Below, piece by piece: positions 9,801-15,029 of a stretch of DNA of 15,029 bases (positions are counted from its first letter, which is position 1; each line of letters opens with the position of its first letter). The translations under genes and the position numbers were made by a program. The DNA comes from Haplosporangium gracile (Eukaryota; Mortierellomycota; Mortierellomycetes; Mortierellales; Mortierellaceae): positions 1 to 15,029 of the forward strand of contig JAAAUF010000384.1 of NCBI GenBank assembly GCA_015499985.1, given 5' to 3'. The notes under the pieces are model-generated. The model was given only the letters and a program-made list of their open reading frames with translations. It made no database searches and was not told the DNA's origin.

Positions 9801-11157
9801 GCGGTACTGTTGGACGGTAGTGTGACGCTGGACTTGACAGAGCAGACTCTGGGCGAGACGGCGGGATCTGAGTGGTGTCAAGCATTGGAGTTGTTGTCCC
9901 ATGGGATGACGTTCCCATAGAGGCGGGCTCATGGCTGGGAGGATGGGAAGGTTGGGTGTGAGAAGAGAGCCGTGGGTGCGGGACTGAATGGGTTGAAGAG
10001 GAGAGGCTCGTCAGAACATAGTGGCGATCTGCAATGCCTTCCTGTTGGGTATATGCTGTATGGTCTGCTGCTAATCCCTCTATTGGTGCTCCTAGTGATC
10101 TGTCGTGGCCGTGGGACAACACTGAGGATGACCGTGGGTAGCTTGACCAAGATCGGTCTGATCCTGGTGGTGCTTGTGGTGGCGAAGGGTGATCACTGCT
10201 ACTATGAATCTGCTGGATTGGACTTGAATCATACGTTGGTGGGTAAGGGTGTGGTGGATAAGGGTGGGCGGTATGGTCATGAGCAGGCGGAGGTGCAGAA
10301 GGAGAAGTACCCTGCGCTGGCTCTTGGCGGTGAGGAGCAGAGTAGGAAGAAGAAGAGCGGTCGGGCGAGGGCTCCCATGGTCGGTGCTGATGCTGCAGAT
10401 CATGGCGATAGTGTCCATTAGGCTGAGAGTGAGAGTATACTCTGTCTCGAAGGGGAGAGGAATCCTGCGACTCTGACTGTCTGCTCAGTGGGGAAGGCAT
10501 ACGCTGTGAATGGTGCTGGTAATCAGGTTGTGGCGGTTGGTCGTATGGGTAATAGCCCATAGTAGAGGACGAGGAGGAGGAGGAAGGGGGAGTGGAGTTT
10601 TGTTGATTGTGATTGTTATTGTTGTTATTGTGGAAGTGAAGGTGGTGTTGGGAATGGGGATGGGAAGCGTAGGACTGTGAGGGGCTGTTGGAGCTATTAA
10701 TATCATGCGGACTCCTGGGGGCGCCTTCTGGAGCATGGTATGAGGGAGAATTTGAATAACGGACAGCTCGGTAGTGAGGACTGGCGGTGTAGTCCCTTTG
10801 CTGCTGTTGTTGTTGTAGTTGTTGCTGTTGCTGTGAGTATGTCAGCTGCTGTTCTGAGTGCTGTTGTTGTTGTTGCTCAAAGTGTTGCAGCTTCTGGTCA
10901 TGGTCATAGTGCTGTTGTATTTGTTGTTGTTCGGGGTGTTGTTGCTGTTGTTGGTGATATGGATGATTGGTATTATTATTAGAATGCTGCTGCTGGTGCT
11001 GAAGGTGTGAAGGAAGGTGTTGTTGTTGCTGTTGTTGATGGTGTTGATGGTGTTGATGGTACTGCTGTGGGGAGTGAGTAACGTGTGAGTGTGAGTAGGG
11101 AGGATGCTGTTGCTGAGGATGTTGTTGCTGGTTCAGCAACCTATCCGAGGGCGTCAT
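6814..11157 (-). CDS. DP-family (E2F dimerisation partner) transcription factor, seven exons
   Basis: My splice model has exons 11157-9017, 8905-8779, 8664-8575, 8476-8240, 8121-8053, 7949-7231 and 7129-6814. All six introns (98-118 nt) are GT-AG, most with GTAAGT donors, and join in frame to give 1232 residues. Residues 714-825 form the DP winged helix: [14 protein letters not shown], then GVTTYND plus VVNDLAG across intron 2, then [13 protein letters not shown] (RRVYD 790-794) and [18 protein letters not shown] and RRRVYDALN are DP-type; E2F has RRIYDITNVL. A coiled coil (about 866-905, with [12 protein letters not shown]) matches DP LVQRNR. The marked-box-like part resumes at IQLPFVIV (1090) and continues to EILGDLGM and the C-terminus. 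Between them lies a ~180-residue Arg/Glu-rich segment. The N-terminal ~700 residues are Q/H-, then Ser/Pro-rich, with an acidic tract (592-606), a CDK-type SPLK site (S628) and a basic NLS-like stretch (687-702). Known role of the family: nuclear, pairs with E2F at G1/S promoters. Human TFDP1 is about 410 residues, so this one is about three times longer. Confidence 0.88.
8681..8688 (-). promoter_or_regulatory. E2F-type motif inside DP intron 2
   Basis: The minus strand reads TTCCCGCC, which matches the core E2F/DP consensus TTSSCGC. It sits within the second intron of the DP gene, near the branch-point-like CACTAACATC. A single 8-mer can occur by chance, so binding is speculative. Confidence 0.15.
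10790..11140 (-). repeat. CAG/CAA and CAT/CAC repeat tracts encoding poly-Q/H of the DP protein
   Basis: The plus strand shows many interrupted CTG/TTG runs. On the minus strand these are CAG/CAA codons, giving Gln runs of up to six with His and Asn interspersed, over about residues 7-120 of the DP protein. CAG and CAA are mixed, so this is an old, impure repeat rather than a freshly expanded one. Confidence 0.85.
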
Positions 11158-11654
11158 GTGGATGGTGTTGGATAGATGATAAGGGATTTATGTGCGCGTG
11201 CTGTTTGTATGTATGTCTGTTGCAGTTGAAATCGAAAAGAGGAAGAGGAGTAGAGAAGAGAGAAATAGAGTCCGCGGCGGACGAGTCGAGTCTCACGTCA
11301 AAAAATTCAAAAGCGGGAAGTCGAAAGGGCAGGTGAGAGGGTGAACAGATGGAGTCAGGGTTATTAGAAGGAAAGTCAATAAGACGGGAGTATGAGGGGT
11401 GAAGAGACAGTTAATAATAACAGAGAGAGAGAAAGAGAGAGAGAAAAGCAGACGGCGACCGTTGTTCGTTGTGGTGGTGGTAGTTAAAGAAGTACGAGTG
11501 ATGGTGAAGTGGCCGTGGTTATTGTTGTTATTGTTGCACGGATCCTGCGCATGAGAGATGCGAGCCGGCAAATAAGAAGCAAAAAAAAAAAGAAAAAGAA
11601 AAGCGATGAGGGCGAGTGAGTGAATGAACGAAAATGACGACGATGATGAGTGTG
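11158..11654. other. Proximal upstream region of the DP gene
   Basis: Non-coding DNA just 5' of the DP start, purine-rich on the plus strand and so CT-rich in the transcript sense, as expected for a fungal promoter or leader. It contains the motif cluster at 11271-11321. A minus-strand open frame through here translates to Ser/Leu/Phe/Pro low complexity and is a composition artefact. Confidence 0.45.
11271..11321 (-). promoter_or_regulatory. Motif cluster upstream of the DP gene (palindrome, CRE-like, E2F-like)
   Basis: Three motif-like sites lie in 51 bp, about 115-165 bp before the DP start codon. There is a 13-bp palindrome GTCCGCGGCGGAC (11271-11283), a CRE-like TGACGTGA on the minus strand (11294-11301, one base off TGACGTCA), and CTTCCCGC on the minus strand (11314-11321), which matches the E2F core TTSSCGC. 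An E2F-like site here would fit autoregulation by an E2F/DP complex. This is motif reading only. Confidence 0.3.
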
Positions 11655-11870
11655 AGTGGGAAGTGGAGAGTGGAGAGTGGAGAGAAATAATAGACAGTGA
11701 GAGAGTAAGAGTGGGTGCGTAGATAGGAAAAGAAGAGAATGAAAAAGAAAGAGAGAAGGGAAAGGGAAAGGGAAAAGGGAGAGAGAGAAGGGAAAGGGAA
11801 AGAGTAAGAGAAAGAGAAGAAGGGAAAGGGAAAGAGTAAGAGAAACAGAAGAGGGAGAGAGAAAACAACA
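11655..11870. repeat. Polypurine tract with tandem duplication and G-quadruplex motif
   Basis: About 215 bp of almost pure A/G on the plus strand. It includes three AGTGGAG units (11662-11682), a GGG-AAA-GGG-AAA-GGG-AAAA-GGG motif (11758-11779) that meets the usual quadruplex pattern, and a 32-bp tandem duplication (11789-11820 and 11821-11852) differing at one base. It lies about 500-700 bp upstream of the DP ATG. Such tracts can form triplex or quadruplex DNA and can exclude nucleosomes. Confidence 0.75.
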
Positions 11871-12040
11871 AAACAACAACAAACGACGAGTGAATTGGTG
11901 GTAGGGAACAAATATGAGGGGGGAAAAAATCTTTTCTTTTTCTTCCCTGTTGCTGGGAGGAGAACGGTAAAGCTACTTGAAGAAAAGAAGATAAATAAGA
12001 ATACCATGTGCTATGCTATAGGTTAACAAAGAAAGAGGAC

Positions 12041-12126
12041 TGCCATTGGTCACACACATGCTGGGGCCCAATGGCATAGAGCAAGGAGACTATGGTATGA
12101 TGTCCCATAGCATGGCACACATTGGA
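12041..12126. promoter_or_regulatory. CCAAT-box cluster with 9-bp inverted repeat
   Basis: TGCCATTGG (12041-12049) and its exact reverse complement CCAATGGCA (12068-12076) flank an 18-nt spacer, and another ATTGG occurs near 12120. That gives three CCAAT pentamers in both orientations within about 85 bp. CCAAT is the site of the conserved NF-Y/HAP complex. It is about 900 bp from the DP start, rather far for a core CCAAT box. Confidence 0.25.
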
Positions 12127-12764
12127 CTATCTACACCTGCAACACATGTATGAAGTAACCATGAGAAAAATATTATCACTGAAAGCATCCGCCAGCCAGG
12201 TTGCATTAGTGTATTACTCCGATAGACCCATCTCCTCCAAACAACACCATAAAATAATATAGGAAAGAGAAAGGAGAAATATCGCAACATAATCTTTTTT
12301 AGTATCATTATATCCTTCGTCCCTCACCTCGAAACCCTATCCAATAGACTCTATTCCAAGAACAAGCCAAGCCAAGCCAAGCGTAAAAAAAAAACAAAAA
12401 ACAATGCGATAACTCAATATGACAAAGCAATAGAAAACAAAGGCCCGACACTCCAAACCTGCGAAAGTGTTTTGTTTTGCTCAGCAGACTGCACCTCTCT
12501 TTTCATCTGTCGATGACCCTCTGCCCCACTAACTCAAACAGACGCTAAAAAAAAAAGTGCCGGGACGAATTATGTACACCAAATTATCAATTGCTTCCCG
12601 GTCTGGACACCGCCCGATCACCAGCCTTTCGCAGGAGAATAAGTGTTCCATATCACTTTAAAATTTCATGAAAGCAGCAGCCACACAGAATGATATCTAA
12701 CACGATTCATCACGAGAGTGTAGACAGATACTCTTGACATACTGAAACGAATATTAAGAAGAGT

Positions 12765-12770
12765 TTTATT
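12765..12770 (-). terminator. Putative poly(A) signal of the PITP gene
   Basis: The minus strand reads AATAAA within CAATAAAACT, about 100 nt past the PITP stop codon at 12872. Distance and exact match support it as the 3'-end signal. Confidence 0.5.
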
Positions 12771-12871
12771 GTGTATCAAACAAAGTGTATGGTTGGAATG
12801 AAGTGAGGGTCACCAGAGAAACAAAAAACGGGAAGAAAGCAGAAAGACTAAAAAAACCAAGACACGAGGCT

Positions 12872-14247
12872 CTACTTTGCAGGCTCAATGACGCCAACTG
12901 GCTTAGCCATCTTCTCGATGAGTTCTTCCTTGGTACGCTTCTCCATCTCACGAATCGATTCCATCGAGAGTCCGTGCCAGCGATCCATGGAACAAAAGAG
13001 CTCACGATGGAACTTTGTAAACAGATCGCGCTCGACCAAATGCATGTACGACTCCATCTTTGTCTGCAGGCCGTACCACTTGAATTCAATCGAGACAAGC
13101 TTGTAGCAGGTCATGACGGGGTCACAGGTCTTGGCCCACGATCCCTGAAGAGGTCCACGAAGTGCCTTTTGCGAGAAGGAGGTGTTCACGTCCTCCTTAG
13201 CCGGGTTGAATGTCTGGAGGTGATAAGACTTTGGGTCGTTTGCAATATCGATCACGACTACCTCGCGCTGCTTCAAGATGTCTTGACTCTTGTTCAATGC
13301 GTTATCGAGCTGTCCACGGTCGCCGTCCTCATGGAAAGACTCTACGGTGACCGACATGGATTCCTTCATATAGTCGTTGGTGATGACCGTTTTACACCCT
13401 AAATATTAGAGAAATGAAAGCGGTAAGTAAGTTCGGGCCAGGTACATTTTTTTCTTCTCTCTTGTCTTCTTCTCTTCTGTTGTTTTTGTTGTTATTGTTG
13501 CCTTTGCCAGGCTGACCTGATGTGATATGGCCACGAGAACAAAAAAAAAAAAAACCAGAAAAAATAGCATGAAAAGCAAACAACAATAGTGACCACAACC
13601 ACTCACAACACAACACATCCATATTTACAAAAAGGGAAGCTGGGCTGCGGTCGCCCACTCTTCCGAAATTCAGTCCTGCATCACACCCTCTTGGCTTCCC
13701 ATTCCTGAATTCCTAAAAACAAAACTTACAAGGAAAAGCATTCCATGCGTGTTCCTGACATTTGGTCGCGCCAGCTGGCATTAACGATCTGATCCAGGTG
13801 GGGAGCTTTGACTCTAAGTGATAAATCTATCGCCATAAAATAAAAAGTACACGTTAGACATTCACACGAGAGTTGTTCGTGTCCGGACATGGTATCTTCC
13901 CCGAGGAGAAAACCACAGTATCCCTGTGTGATACGGAGGTATTACCTTGTGGGTGTATTGTCCCTTGCGCTCCTCGTCCTGGTAGGGCTCGTTGGTGACA
14001 ATCTCAACGCCCTCTCCGCCACCACTCTCGGCCTTTGACATCTCGGCGACATTGTAGAGTTGGGCGACCTATATCGACAAAAGAGTGGGAAAACAAAAAG
14101 GTAACTGTGTTAGAAAAGCCCTACAGTCCACTTCGAGAAGGCTATTTATTTTTACGTGGCAGGGAGAGTACGTTTGTGTCTGTTTATTTGTACCTGGTAC
14201 TCTGCGTTGGTGCAGTTGTTTGTAATGCGGTATTCCTTGATGAGCAT
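12872..14247 (-). CDS. Class I phosphatidylinositol transfer protein, four exons
   Basis: My splice model has exons 14247-14194, 14068-13946, 13826-13730 and 13398-12872, with introns of 125, 119 and 331 nt, all GT-AG and in frame. The product has 266 residues; animal PITP-alpha has 271. It aligns along its whole length: [113 protein letters not shown] and DIRRMEEET-like [11 protein letters not shown]. The lipid-site residues Thr57, Lys59, Asn88 and Cys93 are conserved. The membrane-docking Trp-Trp pair of animal proteins is Trp199-Tyr200 here. The family is soluble and exchanges phosphatidylinositol and phosphatidylcholine between membranes, supplying PI for phosphoinositide synthesis. The start was chosen because ATG 14247 aligns with the family N-terminus, although the frame stays open 62 codons upstream. 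Budding yeast lacks this StAR-like type and uses the unrelated Sec14 fold. Confidence 0.95.
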
Positions 14248-15029
14248 GGTGAACTTGAAGTGAACGAGGAAGAGTGGAGAGTGTGATGAGTGTGTTGTGT
14301 TGCTGTTGTTTAAAAAGCTGAAAAGGCGAATACAAAGAAAAGAAACGAAAAAAAAAAAAGAAAGGCAAGAAGGGGAAACTAAATACTTTTGCCACGCCCA
14401 CAAACAAACAAACAAACAACAGCAAGAGGTCATGCCACACCTTCAAAAAGGCTCAAATCTCTAATATTTTTGATACTAAAAACCAAAGAACTTGTGCACA
14501 TTCTTGTTCCAATCCATCCTCCCCGTCCACCCCTGTCAATTGCCTCTCTCTTCGTCATTTGTTTCTACTTTTGTTAACATCTCGGAAAGACCGTTTCCTT
14601 GTTTGCCCATCCTTCTCTTTTGCTTATCACGATCGCCTTCACCTGAGAGTACATTCGAGCTGCAAGAGGAATGAAAAAGAAATGGTAGCTATCCAAGATT
14701 GTTTTTCTTGTTCTAAGGCGACCGCTTTCTGATCAAAATTATTTCTGATATCTCAGGATGGGCACAGTGTTAAGTGATGGGCGACTGATCAAATCATAAT
14801 CGAAGCAGAGTAACGGGGATGATGCCAGCATGAAATCGCCCTTCTTTTGATCGTCAGCCTTTGTTTGAGTGAAAGAGGGGGTACCATCATTTGGAAGTGC
14901 TCCCACCTTCTTATTTTCAATAACACCATTTTTCCTGCAATGGTACCTGCCATCAGTGCTCATCTACTCTTGTCACTATTACGCGACGAGAGAGACTCGT
15001 CCATGATGTTGCGTCTTGTTGTTTTTTTT
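14248..15029. other. Upstream region of the PITP gene to the window end
   Basis: Non-coding as far as I can see. The PITP leader is CT-rich in the transcript sense. A GC-box-like CCACGCCCA lies at 14392-14400, next to a CAAA microsatellite (14401-14416). A 6-bp hairpin GACGAG/CTCGTC lies at 14985-15001. A 74-codon minus-strand frame (14739-14963, beginning MSTDGRYHC) has fairly protein-like composition but no domain I recognise; it could be an exon of a gene running off the window. The sequence ends in a T run. Confidence 0.4.
14401..14416. repeat. CAAA microsatellite
   Basis: Four perfect CAAA units lie about 155 bp upstream of the PITP start codon. This is a simple-sequence repeat. Confidence 0.7.

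Larger units (their letters stand above)
11871..12871. other. Distal DP upstream region and PITP 3' flank
   Basis: One kilobase without a supportable gene. The left half may be distal promoter of the DP gene (CCAAT cluster at 12041-12126). The right end is the 3' untranslated region of the PITP gene, with an AATAAA at 12765-12770. A short direct repeat of CCAAG units occurs at about 12364-12381. The 72-codon minus-strand frame at 12090-12308 has no recognisable domain and I do not call it. Confidence 0.4.

Noticed and set aside
6814..11157. Reading the winged-helix protein as an E2F instead of a DP
   Set aside because: [11 protein letters not shown] and KKEI-WIGL are DP forms, E2F would have RRIYDITNVL, and the C-terminal [14 protein letters not shown] blocks match DP.
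11293..12007. Overlapping minus-strand open frames rich in Ser, Leu, Phe and Pro
   Set aside because: They are translations of a polypurine/polypyrimidine tract in three frames; the composition comes from the DNA repeat.
12785..13402. Plus-strand open frame of 205 codons
   Set aside because: It is the reverse of PITP exon 4, which aligns residue by residue with the family.
14739..14963. Minus-strand frame of 74 codons beginning MSTDGRYHC
   Set aside because: Composition is protein-like, but there is no recognisable family and no clear splice partner before the window ends; noted in the flank entry only.
1..15029. tRNA, rRNA, transposon or bacterial-type operon
   Set aside because: I looked for B-box-like sequence, terminal repeats with transposase-like frames, and clustered ribosome binding sites and found none by eye; a tRNAscan or Rfam run would settle it.

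Overview
The window looks like nuclear DNA of a fungus, most likely an early-diverging one such as Mucoromycota or Mortierellomycota. Three things point there. The introns are short (nine of 98-331 nt, eight of them under 130 nt), most with GTAAGT-type donors and several with CTAAC/CTAAT branch-point-like motifs. The proteins carry very long Ser-, Asn-, Gln- and His-rich stretches. Two of the three genes encode families, an E2F/DP-type DP subunit and a class I (StAR-like) phosphatidylinositol transfer protein, that budding yeast lacks but animals and other deep lineages have. The placement is inference from gene content; I see no rRNA or other marker gene. The sequence starts with a run of A and ends with a run of T, so it may be a whole contig cut at homopolymers.

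Three protein-coding genes are supported, all on the minus strand. (1) 213-3548: a single-exon 1111-residue Ser/Thr kinase with a ~700-residue disordered N-terminus, a C-terminal kinase domain (about residues 713-1057) interrupted by two low-complexity inserts, and a Gly/Phe repeat tail. (2) 6814-11157: a seven-exon gene for a 1232-residue DP-family transcription factor. It has a Q/H-rich N-terminal half, a winged-helix domain with the RRVYD signature, and a coiled coil separated from the marked-box-like region by a long charged insert. The splice model keeps the reading frame across all six introns. (3) 12872-14247: a four-exon gene for a 266-residue class I PI transfer protein, close to full family length and well conserved.

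Between them lie a ~3.3 kb gene-free interval (3549-6813), a 1.7 kb DP upstream region with a purine tract, a 32-bp tandem duplication, a G-quadruplex-type motif and paired CCAAT boxes (11158-12871), and a ~0.8 kb PITP upstream region (14248-15029). I found no tRNA, rRNA, transposon, CRISPR array or prokaryote-type operon. The genes share no obvious pathway: one belongs to signalling, one to cell-cycle transcription, one to lipid transfer. I do not see a new multi-gene system. The most unusual item is the architecture of the DP protein, followed by the insert-bearing kinase.
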